Shown here piece after piece: positions 18,525 through 28,281 of a DNA stretch of 64,000 bases. The translations under genes were made by a program, and so were the position numbers. Each line of letters starts with the position of its first letter. The first letter of the stretch is position 1. A model generated the notes under the pieces. The model worked only from the letters and a program-made list of their open reading frames with translations, was not told where the DNA came from and ran no database searches. Source of the stretch: Bacillus shivajii (lineage in GTDB: Bacteria; Bacillota; Bacilli; Bacillales; Salisediminibacteriaceae); the NCBI RefSeq assembly GCF_020519665.1, contig NZ_CP084703.1, positions 4,154,001-4,218,000 on the forward strand. The letters are read 5' to 3'.

Positions 18525-19853
18525 ATGAAGGTCGTAATCATTGGTGGCGATGCTGCTGGCATGAGTGCTGCGATGCAAGTTGTACGTAATGATGAACAGG
18601 CTGAAGTAACGGTATTAGAGAAAGGGAGTTATTATTCGTACGCCCAATGCGGATTACCATATTTCATAGGTGGACTGGTCGAAGATAGCGGAGATCTCAT
18701 TGCTCGAAGTCGTGATACCTTTCGTGAGAAGCATGGAATTGATGCACGAATATATCATGAAGTAACTGAATTAGATCCAGAAAATAAGGTCGTTAAAGGA
18801 GACAACCTTGAAACTGGTGAACCTTTTGAAATGACTTATGATAAATGCCTCGTTGCCACAGGTGCTTCACCTATTTTCCCTCCATTTGACGGCAATGACC
18901 TTGAGGGAATCCATGTCTTAAAAACAATTCCTGATGCGAAAAAAATCGTTGAGGATATGAACGAACAAGTCACTCAGGTCACTGTCATTGGCGGAGGTTA
19001 TATCGGACTGGAGGTTGCAGAAAACTTCGTAGAAAAAGGGATGAGTGTGCGATTGATTGATTTAGCTGAGCGAGTTGGAACGGTTTACGATAAGGAAATC
19101 AGTGAAAAGATCGAAAAGGTAGCAAAGAAACAAGGGATTGAGCTTGTTTTAAACGAATCCGTAGAGTCATTTGAAGGGGATCAGCGAGTAGAAGAGATTA
19201 AGACAGATAAAGGCAGTTACCAAACTGATATGGCCGTTGTCGCTATTGGTGTTAAACCGAATACATCGTTTTTAAAAAATGCTGACGTTCACCTCCACCA
19301 GACCGGGGCAATGATCGTGAATTCTTATATGGAAACGAATGTGAAAGATCTTTATGCTGCTGGTGATTGCGCGACACAATATCACAGGATTAAAGAAAAA
19401 AATGACTACATCCCATTAGGTACACACGCTAATAAACAAGGGAGAGTCGCAGGAAGTAATATTGCAGGTGTGACAAAAACATTCCAAGGAATTGTCGGCA
19501 CATCGATTATGAAGTTTTTTGAGTTAACCGTTGCAAAAACTGGGTTAAGTGAAAAAGAAGCGGAAGACTTAAATATCCCATTTCAATCGATATTATTTGA
19601 AGGACATACCCATGCAGGATACTATCCAAACAGTGAAAAAATCTTATTTAAAATGATGAAGCATAAAAGCAATGGTCAATTATTAGGGGTACAAGCGGTT
19701 GGGCGAGATGGTGTCGATAAACGCATTGACGTGGCTGCAACAGCGCTTTATCATAACATGACGATTTCTGACCTAGAAAACTTAGATTTAAGCTATGCAC
19801 CCCCTTATAACGGAGTATGGGACCCATTACAACAAGCAGCAAGAAGGCTCTAA
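18525..19853 (+). CDS. cdr: CoA-disulfide reductase / NADH oxidase family flavoprotein
   Basis: FAD- and NAD(P)H-dependent pyridine nucleotide-disulfide oxidoreductase, 442 residues. It has an N-terminal FAD-binding VVIIGGDAAGMSAA, a single active-site Cys42 in SYAQCGLPYF (the CoADR signature, not a CxxxxC pair), a second dinucleotide fold VIGGGYIGLEVAENF and the FAD-contacting DLYAAGDCA. It probably reduces CoA or bacillithiol-type disulfides; some relatives reduce oxygen or persulfides. AAGGAGG seven bases upstream decides the start. Monocistronic on the plus strand, divergent from prfA. Confidence 0.9.
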   Translation: MKVVIIGGDAAGMSAAMQVVRNDEQAEVTVLEKGSYYSYAQCGLPYFIGGLVEDSGDLIARSRDTFREKHGIDARIYHEVTELDPENKVVKGDNLETGEPFEMTYDKCLVATGASPIFPPFDGNDLEGIHVLKTIPDAKKIVEDMNEQVTQVTVIGGGYIGLEVAENFVEKGMSVRLIDLAERVGTVYDKEISEKIEKVAKKQGIELVLNESVESFEGDQRVEEIKTDKGSYQTDMAVVAIGVKPNTSFLKNADVHLHQTGAMIVNSYMETNVKDLYAAGDCATQYHRIKEKNDYIPLGTHANKQGRVAGSNIAGVTKTFQGIVGTSIMKFFELTVAKTGLSEKEAEDLNIPFQSILFEGHTHAGYYPNSEKILFKMMKHKSNGQLLGVQAVGRDGVDKRIDVAATALYHNMTISDLENLDLSYAPPYNGVWDPLQQAARRL

Positions 19854-19973
19854 TATTTATCTCAAGAAAAACTTCATTATAGATGCCTTTAAGGAGGACA
19901 GTTAGCGAGCCACTAATTTGTTATTAACCTAAGATAAAAATCAACACTAGCCTCGTTGAATCCTTACTATAAA

Positions 19974-20004
19974 AAAAGCAATCAGTAAAAACTGGTTGCT
20001 TTTA
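19974..20004. terminator. Bidirectional terminator between cdr and the lipoprotein gene
   Basis: Stem AGCAATCAGT/ACTGGTTGCT with A and T runs on both sides, between two converging genes. Some 40 bp to its left a short AATCAACACTAGCCTC fragment resembles the end of the dispersed element. Confidence 0.8.
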
Positions 20005-20042
20005 TAGTATTTATTCAGTTTTGAAAACGGGCACTTCATGAC

Positions 20043-20522
20043 TTATTGAAACGTATTTTCAATAATTCTGTAATGATAACGAGGGTTAGCATCGTAGAGA
20101 CGGTCCTCGATTTCCTCTATGAGGTCTTGCTTTTCTTGCTGTTCCATTCCACGTTCAAACATCACATTGACCCAAGCTTGTCCTCCAGTAATAATCACCA
20201 TTCCTGGTTCTACGCGGTCCATCTCATATATGATCGTCTCCATAATATCTTGGTCGTCAGCAAGCGTTTGACGGCTTGCTTCTGGAGAACGATAACTTGT
20301 TCCTGTCGTATTTAGCTCACTTACATTTGTATGTCGTTCCGGTCTGTCAGTCACATTACCGTAGTTGATCGGACCTGGACCAAATAAGCTCTCTCCCCAA
20401 TCTTTTCTTGCTTCACCTTGATTACCTAATCCTTGAGCTTCTGGTGGATCCATCTCAGTACAAGCTGTGCTACTTAATAAGAGGAAAAGAAGCGCTAATC
20501 CGCTTAAGGTATACTTCAACAT
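20043..20522 (-). CDS. YhcN/YlaJ-type sporulation lipoprotein
   Basis: About 159 residues with a lipoprotein signal peptide ending SSTAC (Cys21). The body resembles YhcN/YlaJ spore-membrane lipoproteins: a linker rich in Asn, Gly and Pro, then a compact C-terminal domain. Visible features are DDQDIMETIIYEMDRVEPGMVIITGGQAWVNV and a final DANPRYHYRIIEN strand. The start at 20522 lies 3 nt behind GGTG of AGGAGGTG; a GTG two codons upstream overlaps the ribosome site. Probably a spore membrane protein; family call is from pattern, not from a search. Confidence 0.7.
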   Translation of the reverse strand: MLKYTLSGLALLFLLLSSTACTEMDPPEAQGLGNQGEARKDWGESLFGPGPINYGNVTDRPERHTNVSELNTTGTSYRSPEASRQTLADDQDIMETIIYEMDRVEPGMVIITGGQAWVNVMFERGMEQQEKQDLIEEIEDRLYDANPRYHYRIIENTFQ

Positions 20523-20690
20523 AAACACCTCCTACGAATATCTTCTCCTTTTTTACAACTTTGAATACAATATACGCCTCACAATTATTAACAACTGGGC
20601 ACTCAAATACAAAAACAGAAGAAAAAAATAAGATTAGCTCAAGCGCAACTTAAAACACACCATATTCGTCGAGCCAATTAATAAGTCATT

Positions 20691-20811
20691 ATATCCGTTC
20701 AAAAATTCCTTCGCTTTCCGCGGGCAATGCCTCAGCTAAACAGGGCTTAAGCCCTGTTGGATCTTCGCCTATTGCTTTTCCCGCTGGAGTCTTCGGATTT
20801 TTGACGGATAT
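20691..20811. repeat. Dispersed structured repeat, short copy
   Basis: Arms ATATCCGTTCAAAAATTCC (left) and TTTTTGACGGATAT (right) are complementary. The core is CTTTCCGCGGGCAATGCC with GCTTTTCCCGCTGGAGTC, and the apical stem is the perfect palindrome AACAGGGCTT/AAGCCCTGTT (20739-20758). Confidence 0.85.
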
Positions 20812-20819
20812 CCTTTTAT

Positions 20820-21335
20820 CAAATGTTTTTCAGGGGTCTCCCTCTGCTAATTTTAGGTGGTTTTCAGTTCGTGCTGCGTCCGAAGGAGTCTCGTGATTTT
20901 CAAAAAATCAACAATGAACGATAACAGACATCCTTGTGAAGTTACTTTCGCACCATGGCGCATGAAAATTGTTTTGTTTCTATATTTAAGGTGAATTTGG
21001 AAGCATGTTGCAAGATTCCAGCGACAAGCATCCCCTTCACAAGTAGGCTTTGAGCTATCTCGACGGATATAGCATCAAAGCATTGCTATATGAGGAAGAG
21101 ACAGGAACGAGCATGACTTCTTAGAACGACTTCGAGCTGCGACGAGTAATCGCAGGAACAACGAGGCAAAAAACACCCAAAACGAAAGTAATGATTTTTC
21201 GGGAGGCCCATGCCGTGCCCGAGCAAAGAAGACACCGTGAATCCGAACGGAGTCAAGCATGAACCGATGTCCTACTTGTGCCTTGAAGTGATAACGAGTG
21301 GATAGAAGCATCAAATGGAACTTATTTTGCTTATT
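20820..21335. repeat. Composite of fragmented dispersed repeats
   Basis: One partial direct copy (20820-20930, with GGAGTCTCGTGATTTTC and the CAACAATGAACGATAACAG terminal motif) is followed by an inverted copy (21003-21335). The inverted copy has ACACCCAAAACGAAAG, GGCCCATGCCGTGCCC and AAGAAGACACCGTGAATCC. No gene is seen in 20523-21380. Confidence 0.75.
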
Positions 21336-21348
21336 TTCAGGGTAGAAC

Positions 21349-21372
21349 AAAAAAACCAGGGAATATCCCTGG
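21349..21372 (-). terminator. Terminator after tdk
   Basis: CCAGGGA/ATCCCTGG hairpin followed by seven T on the minus strand, 9 bp downstream of the tdk stop. Confidence 0.85.
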
Positions 21373-21380
21373 CAACAAAA

Positions 21381-22010
21381 TTATATTAATGATGTATATG
21401 AGTGCTTTGCTTTTACTTCTTCTTTCCCTTTTAGCTTTCCAGGTACTTCGTGACAATGACGGCAACGTGGTTCATATGACTCAGAAGCCCCAACTAAAAT
21501 GATTGGGTCATCGTAAGAAGCCGGTCTACCATCGATTAATCGTTGTGTACGACTTGCTGGTGAGCCACATGATAGGCAAATCGCTTGAAGCTTTGATACT
21601 GATTCGGCTAAAGACATTAAATGTGGAACTTGACCAAAAGGCTCTCCACGAAAGTCCTGGTCTAACCCAGCAACAATAACACGAATTCCGTTGTCAGCTA
21701 AATCTTGGACGACATGTAATACGTCTTCGTTAAAAAATTGAACTTCATCGATCGCTACAACGTGTGTATCCTTTTCAAGCAAATCCCAGATTTGAGAGGC
21801 CTCTTCGATCGGTAGAGCATATACTTTCGTTCCATTATGAGAAACAACTTCTTTTTCACTATAACGGTTGTCCAGTTTCGGCTTAAACACTTGTACTTTT
21901 TGGCGCCCAAAACTTGCTCTACGCACTCGGCGAATAAGTTCTTCGGATTTTCCGGAGAACATGCTTCCGCATACAACTTCTAACCAGCCTTCTCTCCTTG
22001 TTAAATGCAT
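21381..22010 (-). CDS. tdk: Thymidine kinase
   Basis: Type II thymidine kinase, phosphorylating thymidine with ATP. About 209 residues with the P-loop [33 protein letters not shown] and a structural zinc site formed by CLSC and CRHC. The lid and nucleoside-binding loop are visible around [12 protein letters not shown]. The start at 22010 has AGGGAGAG seven bases upstream; the longer frame has no ribosome site. Located next to the L31 gene and rho as in B. subtilis. Confidence 0.95.
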   Translation of the reverse strand: MHLTRREGWLEVVCGSMFSGKSEELIRRVRRASFGRQKVQVFKPKLDNRYSEKEVVSHNGTKVYALPIEEASQIWDLLEKDTHVVAIDEVQFFNEDVLHVVQDLADNGIRVIVAGLDQDFRGEPFGQVPHLMSLAESVSKLQAICLSCGSPASRTQRLIDGRPASYDDPIILVGASESYEPRCRHCHEVPGKLKGKEEVKAKHSYTSLI

Positions 22011-22391
22011 GTAACGTCTCTCCCTCTTACATATTGTTAACAAACGTTCATAACGTATGTATATTATCGTTAGTGTTCCATCTATTTTAACTATCTTTTA
22101 TTATAGTTTGATTGCAATATTAAAAACAATACTTTTCCACCTAAACATGACATCAATACGATCTTATCATATTTATGTAATATTTTGGAAGTTAGGGCGA
22201 AGTATTGGATATCTCTATTTATCTTCTTTGAGTTTAACAAAACTTGGCTTATCGCCTAGTTCTCCTAAGGATCTTTATGCTAAGTTCGATCGCATGTATT
22301 GTGGTCAACGTCGAAGTCAGCAGATCGTGTGTAGGGGGGGAAGCCTTCGTTTTTACACTCTTTATGCTTTTGTAAAAAGACTCTTTTAAGT
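22011..22391. other. Gap between tdk and the L31 gene, with predicted tdk promoter
   Basis: A minus-strand promoter TTGTTT (22124-22129), 18-bp spacer and TATAAT (22100-22105) fits tdk, about 90 bp before its start. The remaining 250 bp shows no gene, repeat or RNA that I recognise. The open frames seen on both strands have no ribosome site. Confidence 0.5.
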
Positions 22392-22421
22392 AAAAAAACA
22401 GGCAAGAAAAATTCTTGCCTG
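22392..22421 (-). terminator. Terminator after the L31 gene
   Basis: Perfect 10-bp stem CAGGCAAGAA/TTCTTGCCTG with a 3-nt loop and a run of seven T on the minus strand. Confidence 0.9.
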
Positions 22422-22439
22422 CTTTGCTTATCCGGCTTC

Positions 22440-22685
22440 TTACTTGATGTTGTATTTCTTTCTGAAGCGATCCACACGTCCACCAGCATCGGCAAACTTT
22501 TGACGACCTGTATAGAATGGGTGTGAGTCAGAACTTACCTCAACAGCGATTAACGGGTACGTGTTACCGTCTTCCCACTCAACTGTTTCGTTAGAAGTTC
22601 TTGTAGAACCGCTTAAGAACATGAAACCTGTACTTGTATCCTTGAATACTACCTTTTTGTAATCAGGATGAATTCCTTGTTTCAT
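22440..22685 (-). CDS. rpmE2: 50S ribosomal protein L31, type B (zinc-free)
   Basis: An 81-residue protein beginning [14 protein letters not shown] with [14 protein letters not shown] and the C-terminal extension [10 protein letters not shown]. It has no cysteine, so it is the zinc-independent type B form (YtiA in B. subtilis, made under Zur control). Here it occupies the position between tdk and rho where B. subtilis has the zinc-binding rpmE. The start at 22685 is nine bases after GGAAGGAG. The upstream promoter is TTGCAA-17 bp-TATAAT and shows no clear Zur box, suggesting constitutive use. Confidence 0.93.
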   Translation of the reverse strand: MKQGIHPDYKKVVFKDTSTGFMFLSGSTRTSNETVEWEDGNTYPLIAVEVSSDSHPFYTGRQKFADAGGRVDRFRKKYNIK

Positions 22686-22765
22686 TCTTTTCATCTCCTT
22701 CCGCCCTGAATCTTTCGAAACAGAGTTAAATGTCGATGCGTAAACATCAATTCACACATGTCGAA

Positions 22766-22794
22766 ATTATATCAAGTGTCATGGCAATTTGCAA
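22766..22794 (-). promoter_or_regulatory. Predicted promoter of the L31 gene
   Basis: TTGCAA (22789-22794), 17-bp spacer, TATAAT (22766-22771) on the minus strand, about 80 bp before the L31 start and after the rho stop. No inverted repeat of Zur type is seen within it. Confidence 0.65.
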
Positions 22795-22845
22795 CTACTT
22801 AAGCCATAATGTTTCTCTTTGCTAAGAATTACCTTACACACCAAA

Positions 22846-24120
22846 TTAATTTTTCACACGCAGTTTACCGTTCTTTTCCTTTTCAAACGAATCGAAGAAT
22901 TCATCATTTGTCTTCGTAACTTTTACTTTCTTAAGGAAACGCTCTAAAAATTCAGGCTGGTCATTCATTGTTTTTCTCATTGCCCATAAGTTTTCAATTT
23001 GTGATTTCGGTAATAATAAATCTTCACGACGTGTGCTAGAACGACGTAAGTCAATCGCAGGATAAATACGACGCTCAGCAAGTTTACGATCAAGGTGAAG
23101 CTCCATATTTCCTGTCCCTTTAAATTCTTCGTAAATGACGTCGTCCATACGAGAACCCGTATCCACTAATGCTGTAGCTAAAATCGTTAAACTTCCGCCT
23201 TCTTCAATGTTTCTTGCCGCACCGAAGAATCGTTTCGGACGATGGAAACTTGCAGGATCTATACCACCAGATAACGTGCGACCACTTGGTGGGACGACTA
23301 AGTTGTATGCTCTTGCTAGACGAGTAATACTATCCATAAGGATGACAACGTCTTTTTTCGCTTCCACAAGGCGCATTGCACGGTCTAAGACAAGTTCAGC
23401 TACTTTAATATGATTTTCTGGGACCTCGTCGAATGTAGAACTAACGACTTCTCCTTTTACAGAGCGTTCCATGTCCGTTACTTCCTCTGGGCGCTCATCT
23501 ATGAGTAGGACCATTAATTCTAAGTCAGGATGATTTTCTGCAATACTGTTTGCTACTTCTTTTAATAATAACGTCTTACCGGCCTTTGGCGGAGCAACAA
23601 TTAACCCACGCTGTCCAAAACCGACTGGTGAAATCATATCAATGACACGTGAAGAAATCATGTTCGGCTTATATTCTAACGTCATTTTCTTTTCTGGATA
23701 GAGCGGAGTTAATTGTGGAAAATGTGGACGTTCTCTCGCAGCATCTGGGTCTTCTCCATTTACCGCTGCAACTTGAAGTAACCCATAATATCGTTCATTT
23801 TCTTTTGGGCGACGCACCTTACCTGAAACACGGTCACCATTACGTAATTCAAACCTACGGATTTGTGAGGCTGAAATATAAATATCTTGTGAACTTGGTT
23901 TATACGTATTTGAACGTAAAAAACCGAATCCTTCCGAAGGAACAACTTCAAGGATTCCTTCCATAAACATTAAGTCTTCTTTTTCTGCTTGCTTTTGTAA
24001 AATTGCAAAGATCAATTCTTTCTTTGTGAGCTGGCTATAATAGGATACTTTGTACTCTCGTGCTAGCTCGTACAATTCCTTTAGCTTCATATGCTCCATT
24101 TCGTTTAATGTCGCACTCAT
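22846..24120 (-). CDS. rho: Transcription termination factor Rho
   Basis: Hexameric RNA helicase, 424 residues. It has an N-terminal helix bundle, an RNA-binding cold-shock-like domain (GFGFLRSNTY, YISASQIRRFELRNGD), a Walker A segment in VAPPKAGKTLLLKEV, Walker B VILMDSITRLARAYN and the Q/R-loop segment RTLSGGIDPAS. AAAGGTG precedes the ATG. The leader of about 450 nt between glpX and rho contains two hairpins, compatible with the known leader autoregulation of rho in Bacillus. Confidence 0.97.
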   Translation of the reverse strand: MSATLNEMEHMKLKELYELAREYKVSYYSQLTKKELIFAILQKQAEKEDLMFMEGILEVVPSEGFGFLRSNTYKPSSQDIYISASQIRRFELRNGDRVSGKVRRPKENERYYGLLQVAAVNGEDPDAARERPHFPQLTPLYPEKKMTLEYKPNMISSRVIDMISPVGFGQRGLIVAPPKAGKTLLLKEVANSIAENHPDLELMVLLIDERPEEVTDMERSVKGEVVSSTFDEVPENHIKVAELVLDRAMRLVEAKKDVVILMDSITRLARAYNLVVPPSGRTLSGGIDPASFHRPKRFFGAARNIEEGGSLTILATALVDTGSRMDDVIYEEFKGTGNMELHLDRKLAERRIYPAIDLRRSSTRREDLLLPKSQIENLWAMRKTMNDQPEFLERFLKKVKVTKTNDEFFDSFEKEKNGKLRVKN

Positions 24121-24567
24121 ATATGTTCACACCTTTACTAAAATAATTTGTCATTCATTGGACTTCAAAAGTTCCGCGTGTACTGAACATTCAGAATATG
24201 TATATTTCTTCTCAAATTTTAATTAAGTTATAGTCACTAGTAAACAATCTACTGGAAACGTCATTCAATTCATTAAGGTTAATATGATATATCCGTTGAT
24301 CATCATGAAGAGATTTTTGAAGTCATAAGAAGTAACTTGAGGTAAATTGCTTGAGTATTCACTATATAAATGAATCATCCACTTACATCTTACTTGCATT
24401 TCGCATAACTCAATAAAAGCATAAATCACATTAATAATCAAGGTGTTTTCGAAATTTCATCACCTTATTTATTGGTGATTCCTCGATATAGAACAATGGC
24501 TCGAGGAGGCATCACCTCCTCGGTCCGGAGTCTTTCCTAACGTCTTAAAGAACGTTAAAATTATGCT
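24121..24567 (-). promoter_or_regulatory. Long rho leader with two hairpins
   Basis: Contains a CGAGGAGG/CCTCCTCG stem (24502-24522, loop 5 nt), an ATCACC/GGTGAT stem (24459-24479) and a TAACG...CGTTA hairpin just after glpX. None is followed by a good T-run on the minus strand. No gene is seen in the 447 bp. A role in rho autoregulation is inference. Confidence 0.4.
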
Positions 24568-25533
24568 TTATCTAATAACTAAATCAGGTTTTTTATTTAA
24601 CATATGTTTTCCGTCAATAAAACGAACTGTACCAGATTTTGCTCTCATAACGACTGATTGTGTTGTACCAGCTGTTCCTTTATACCGAACACCTTTTAAC
24701 AACTCTCCATCAGTGACACCAGTTGCTGCAAAAATAGCATCATCGCCACCTACAAGGTCTTCCATTTTTAACACTCTGGTGATGTCTCCGATCCCCATTT
24801 TTTCACAACGAGCTGCTTCTTCTTCATTTTGTGGAAGTAGCTTTCCTTGAATTTCTCCACCTAAGCATTTCAGAGCAACAGCTGCAAGGACCCCTTCTGG
24901 TGCCCCACCTGAACCTAATAGAATATCTACACCCGTATCATCGAAAGCCGTGTTAATCGCAGCTGCAACATCGCCATCTTGAATGAGTTTAATTCTTGCG
25001 CCTGTCTCACGAATTTCTTCGATCATCTTTTCATGTCTTTTTCTCTTTAATATCGCAACAACAATGTCATCGATATCTTTATTTTTGGCTTTTGCTACTG
25101 CTTTTAAATTTTCTGCAACCGGGGCGTTAATATCAATTTTCCCAACAGCATCAGGTCCTACTGCAATTTTTTCCATATACATATCAGGAGCGTGAAGTAA
25201 GTCGCCATTATCTGCAATTGCAATAACAGCAAGAGCATTCCAATCTCCATTTGCTACAATGTTTGTTCCTTCTAATGGATCAACAGCTACGTCGACACGA
25301 GGTCCGTAACCGTTACCTAGTTTTTCTCCTATGTAAAGCATCGGAGCTTCATCCATTTCCCCTTCTCCAATGACAACTGTCCCTTTCATTGGCACAGTAT
25401 CAAACACATCACGCATTGCTTCTGTCGCTGCTTGGTCTGCTGCTTCTTTATTACCTCTTCCCATCCACCTTGCTGAAGCTAATGCAGCAGCTTCTGTTAC
25501 TCGAACTAATTCCATCGATAAACTACGTTCCAT
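24568..25533 (-). CDS. glpX: Fructose-1,6-bisphosphatase, class II (GlpX)
   Basis: Hydrolyses fructose 1,6-bisphosphate in gluconeogenesis. The 321 residues include the metal-binding GEGEMDEAP and VDPLEGTN and the substrate loop [12 protein letters not shown]. The start at 25533 ([19 protein letters not shown]) has GAGGGG seven bases upstream; the longer frame has none. It lies between murZ and rho, where B. subtilis has ywjI, and close to tal and fba, giving a carbon-metabolism cluster. Confidence 0.95.
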   Translation of the reverse strand: MERSLSMELVRVTEAAALASARWMGRGNKEAADQAATEAMRDVFDTVPMKGTVVIGEGEMDEAPMLYIGEKLGNGYGPRVDVAVDPLEGTNIVANGDWNALAVIAIADNGDLLHAPDMYMEKIAVGPDAVGKIDINAPVAENLKAVAKAKNKDIDDIVVAILKRKRHEKMIEEIRETGARIKLIQDGDVAAAINTAFDDTGVDILLGSGGAPEGVLAAVALKCLGGEIQGKLLPQNEEEAARCEKMGIGDITRVLKMEDLVGGDDAIFAATGVTDGELLKGVRYKGTAGTTQSVVMRAKSGTVRFIDGKHMLNKKPDLVIR

Positions 25534-25618
25534 ATTGTTTCCCCTCACAGTTAATTTTTTACGAGACATCTTTTCCACTTTCAGTCTTCGTTTTGGTCTA
25601 TTTCTTTCAATAATCTAT

Positions 25619-26905
25619 CTATGAGTTCTCCACTTCTTCTGCTTCTGCTTCTGTCAACTTTTCACGCCAAGTTTTTGCACCGAGTCCATTTAACTTCTCT
25701 TCTAAGTTAGCGTAGCCACGATCAATATGGTCTACCCCTGTAATTTCTGTAATTCCATTTGCCATTAATCCAGCAACAACAAGTGCGGCACCAGCGCGCA
25801 AATCACTCGCTCGTACTTTAGCACCTTGCAATCTATTTCCACCGTTAATTAACGCAGATCTACCTTCAACCTTTATATTCGCTCCCATTCTACGAAGTTC
25901 ATCTATATGTTTGAAACGAGCATTATAAATTGTATCTGTCACCATACTTGAACCTTCAGCACTCGTTAATAAGGAGGTGAATGGCTGTTGAAGATCGGTA
26001 GGAAAGCCTGGATAAACGAGGGTTTTCACGTCAACTGCATTTAGGTTTTGTTGTGTTCGGATAAAAACTTGGTCATCGCCGACTTCAATCATCACACCCA
26101 TTTCCCTAAGCTTAGCAATTAATGATTCCACATGGTCAGGGATGACATTGTCGACTAAAACGGATTTTCCCATTGCAGCAGCTAAAATCATATACGTCCC
26201 GGCTTCAATACGGTCTGGGATGATCGAATGACGGCACCCGTCTAATTTGTCCACGCCGTCAATACGAATGACATTTGTTCCTGCCCCTTTAATATTTGCA
26301 CCCATACTAGATAAAAGTGTAGCCACATCTATAATTTCTGGCTCTTTCGCTGCATTTTCAATGATCGTTCTTCCTTTGGCTCGAACCGCTGCAAGCATGA
26401 TGTTAATCGTTGCACCAACACTTACTACATCAAGATAAATACGTGCACCAATCAGCTCGTCTGCCTGTAAATAAATGGCACCTTGTTCATTTGTGACCTT
26501 TGCACCAAGCGCTTCGAAACCTTTTATATGTTGATCGATCGGCCTTGGTCCAAGATTACATCCTCCTGGTAAACCGATCACTGCTTTTTTAAACTTCCCT
26601 AGCATAGCACCCATCATATAATAAGATGCTCGTAGTTTTTTCACACGCCCATTCGGAAGTGGCATAGCAAACATATCTTCAGGGTGAACCGTCAGCGTAT
26701 CACCGTCATGTTCTGTCCTTCCGCCAATTTCTTCTAATAATTCTGCTAATATCCCTACATCAGAAATGGTTGGAAGATTATCAATAGTCACAGTTGAGTC
26801 TGCTAAAATCGCTGCAGGAATCAATGCGACTGCACTGTTTTTTGCGCCACTGACTTGTACGGTCCCTTCTAAATAATGACCGCCCTCAATCAATAGTTTT
26901 TCCAT
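25619..26905 (-). CDS. murZ: UDP-N-acetylglucosamine 1-carboxyvinyltransferase (second paralogue)
   Basis: Transfers enolpyruvate from PEP to UDP-GlcNAc, the first committed step of peptidoglycan synthesis. About 428 residues with [13 protein letters not shown] and the fosfomycin-target Cys in [13 protein letters not shown]. It carries the family end [22 protein letters not shown]. The position between tal and glpX identifies the MurAB/MurZ paralogue rather than MurAA, which lies near atp genes in B. subtilis. The start at 26905 is better spaced from GAAGGGA than the ATG two codons upstream. Confidence 0.94.
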   Translation of the reverse strand: MEKLLIEGGHYLEGTVQVSGAKNSAVALIPAAILADSTVTIDNLPTISDVGILAELLEEIGGRTEHDGDTLTVHPEDMFAMPLPNGRVKKLRASYYMMGAMLGKFKKAVIGLPGGCNLGPRPIDQHIKGFEALGAKVTNEQGAIYLQADELIGARIYLDVVSVGATINIMLAAVRAKGRTIIENAAKEPEIIDVATLLSSMGANIKGAGTNVIRIDGVDKLDGCRHSIIPDRIEAGTYMILAAAMGKSVLVDNVIPDHVESLIAKLREMGVMIEVGDDQVFIRTQQNLNAVDVKTLVYPGFPTDLQQPFTSLLTSAEGSSMVTDTIYNARFKHIDELRRMGANIKVEGRSALINGGNRLQGAKVRASDLRAGAALVVAGLMANGITEITGVDHIDRGYANLEEKLNGLGAKTWREKLTEAEAEEVENS

Positions 26906-27166
26906 AACCATCTTCCCTTCTATAAATCTTAAACATACGAATCAAGATTATATTTACATTGTATTGATAATGGATACCTTTAATACCATCATATCCGTTC
27001 CCTATTTATTTTACACTTTTTAAGATTATAAATTTTTGGTATCAAGTATAAGGGGAATGGCATTCAGAAATCATCTCAATCACTTGTCAATTGGTAGGCA
27101 ACCTTTAGACTTGTAAGTTGAGACCCTTATCCATTTCCTATAATAAAAAAGACGACGATGAAACCG

Positions 27167-27271
27167 AAAGACTGCCTCATCAGTGACTACACTCCATCGC
27201 CAAGATGATCTCGCACATCACTGTTAGGTTTACTGGAGGTACTAGTCACTTCATATTGAGACAGCCTCTTT
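27167..27271. repeat. Imperfect 25-bp inverted repeat between tal and murZ
   Basis: AAAGACTGCCTCATC with AGTGACTA (27167-27189) is roughly complementary to TAGTCACTTCATA and TTGAGACAGCCTCTTT (27243-27271) around a 53-bp centre. It resembles a degraded insertion element end pair or a structured leader. The gap 26906-27438 shows no gene otherwise. Confidence 0.45.
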
Positions 27272-27438
27272 TAAACTTTTAAGTTGAACACTCCCCCAAA
27301 TCTTATAAAAGAATCAGGCTTATGTATGATTACATGATAATAAATGGTTTATCGTGTTTCGTCTGTCGAGCATTTTTTTGCAAAATAGCGGCCATATCGA
27401 TTGAATAAGCTAAATCTTATTTCAACAATTCGGTCGTA

Positions 27439-28086
27439 TTATTTTTGGGCACTTTCCCAGTCTGCTAAAAACTTTTCGATCCCTTGATCTGTTAACGGGT
27501 GCTTCACTAGTTGGTGAATAACCTTTATTGGAACCGTTGAAATATGAGCGCCACGAAGGGCCGATTCTGTGACATGCTGTGGATGACGGACAGATGCGGC
27601 GATAATTTCTGTACCAATACTATGCATATCAAATGTCTCGGCAATTTTCGAAATTAATTCCAGTCCATCATGTCCAATATCATCTAAACGACCTAGAAAT
27701 GGCGATACATACGTTGCTCCAGCCCTTGCTGCAAGGAGAGCTTGGTTTACAGAGAATACTAACGTAACATTTGTTTTAATGTTGAGTTCGCTGAACGTCC
27801 GAACAGCTTTTAACCCATCTAAAGTCATCGGGACCTTTACCGTAATATTAGGAGCAATCGCTGCTAATTCTTTCCCTTCTTTGATCATTCCTTCTGCATC
27901 AGTTGCAATCACTTCTGCACTTACAGAGCCTGAAGTAACTACATCGGTAATTTCTTTTAACCGTTGATGGAAATCAACGCCTTCTTTGGCTACTAAAGAA
28001 GGGTTTGTCGTAACCCCTGATAGAATCCCTAGTTCATGAGCTTCTTTAATTTCGTCTAAGTTTGCTGTATCAATGAAAAATTTCAT
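27439..28086 (-). CDS. tal: Transaldolase-like protein (fructose-6-phosphate aldolase family)
   Basis: About 215 residues, the short transaldolase/FSA type. [30 protein letters not shown], the Schiff-base lysine in [37 protein letters not shown] and SVRHPQHV are all present. It corresponds to YwjH of B. subtilis. The enzyme probably transfers dihydroxyacetone units in the pentose phosphate pathway; a fructose-6-phosphate aldolase activity cannot be excluded from sequence. The second of two adjacent ATG codons is preferred because of GAGGTG spacing. Downstream of fba, with a terminator between. Confidence 0.93.
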   Translation of the reverse strand: MKFFIDTANLDEIKEAHELGILSGVTTNPSLVAKEGVDFHQRLKEITDVVTSGSVSAEVIATDAEGMIKEGKELAAIAPNITVKVPMTLDGLKAVRTFSELNIKTNVTLVFSVNQALLAARAGATYVSPFLGRLDDIGHDGLELISKIAETFDMHSIGTEIIAASVRHPQHVTESALRGAHISTVPIKVIHQLVKHPLTDQGIEKFLADWESAQK

Positions 28087-28205
28087 CATAACACCTCTTT
28101 TTTTTGATATGTTATGCTATATACGTGATTAAAGTACCTGCAAACCCTCACTCTGCCTTTTGTTAACGCTTTCGATTATCGAAAGATTTAGACGAAAGTG
28201 GGTAA

Positions 28206-28251
28206 AAATGAAAGTTGGAAGAGCCTCATAAATTATGAGACAAATCCAACT
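28206..28251 (-). terminator. Terminator after fba
   Basis: AGTTGGA/TCCAACT outer stem around a perfect CTCATAA/TTATGAG inner stem, followed on the minus strand by TTTCATTTTTA. Confidence 0.7.
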
Positions 28252-28281
28252 TCCTTTGCTTTTATATTGTTAAGTGTGCTA

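Noticed and set aside
21075-21350. 91-codon minus-strand frame before tdk
   Set aside because: Lies wholly inside the composite repeat 20820-21335 and has no family resemblance or ribosome site.
22057-22389. 110-codon plus-strand frame between tdk and the L31 gene
   Set aside because: No Shine-Dalgarno, overlaps the predicted tdk promoter on the opposite strand, and its sequence resembles no known protein.
27150-27275. Possible hammerhead ribozyme, from CTGATGAG on the minus strand
   Set aside because: The required GAAA after stem II and the cleavage-site pairing are absent; the stretch is better explained as an imperfect inverted repeat.
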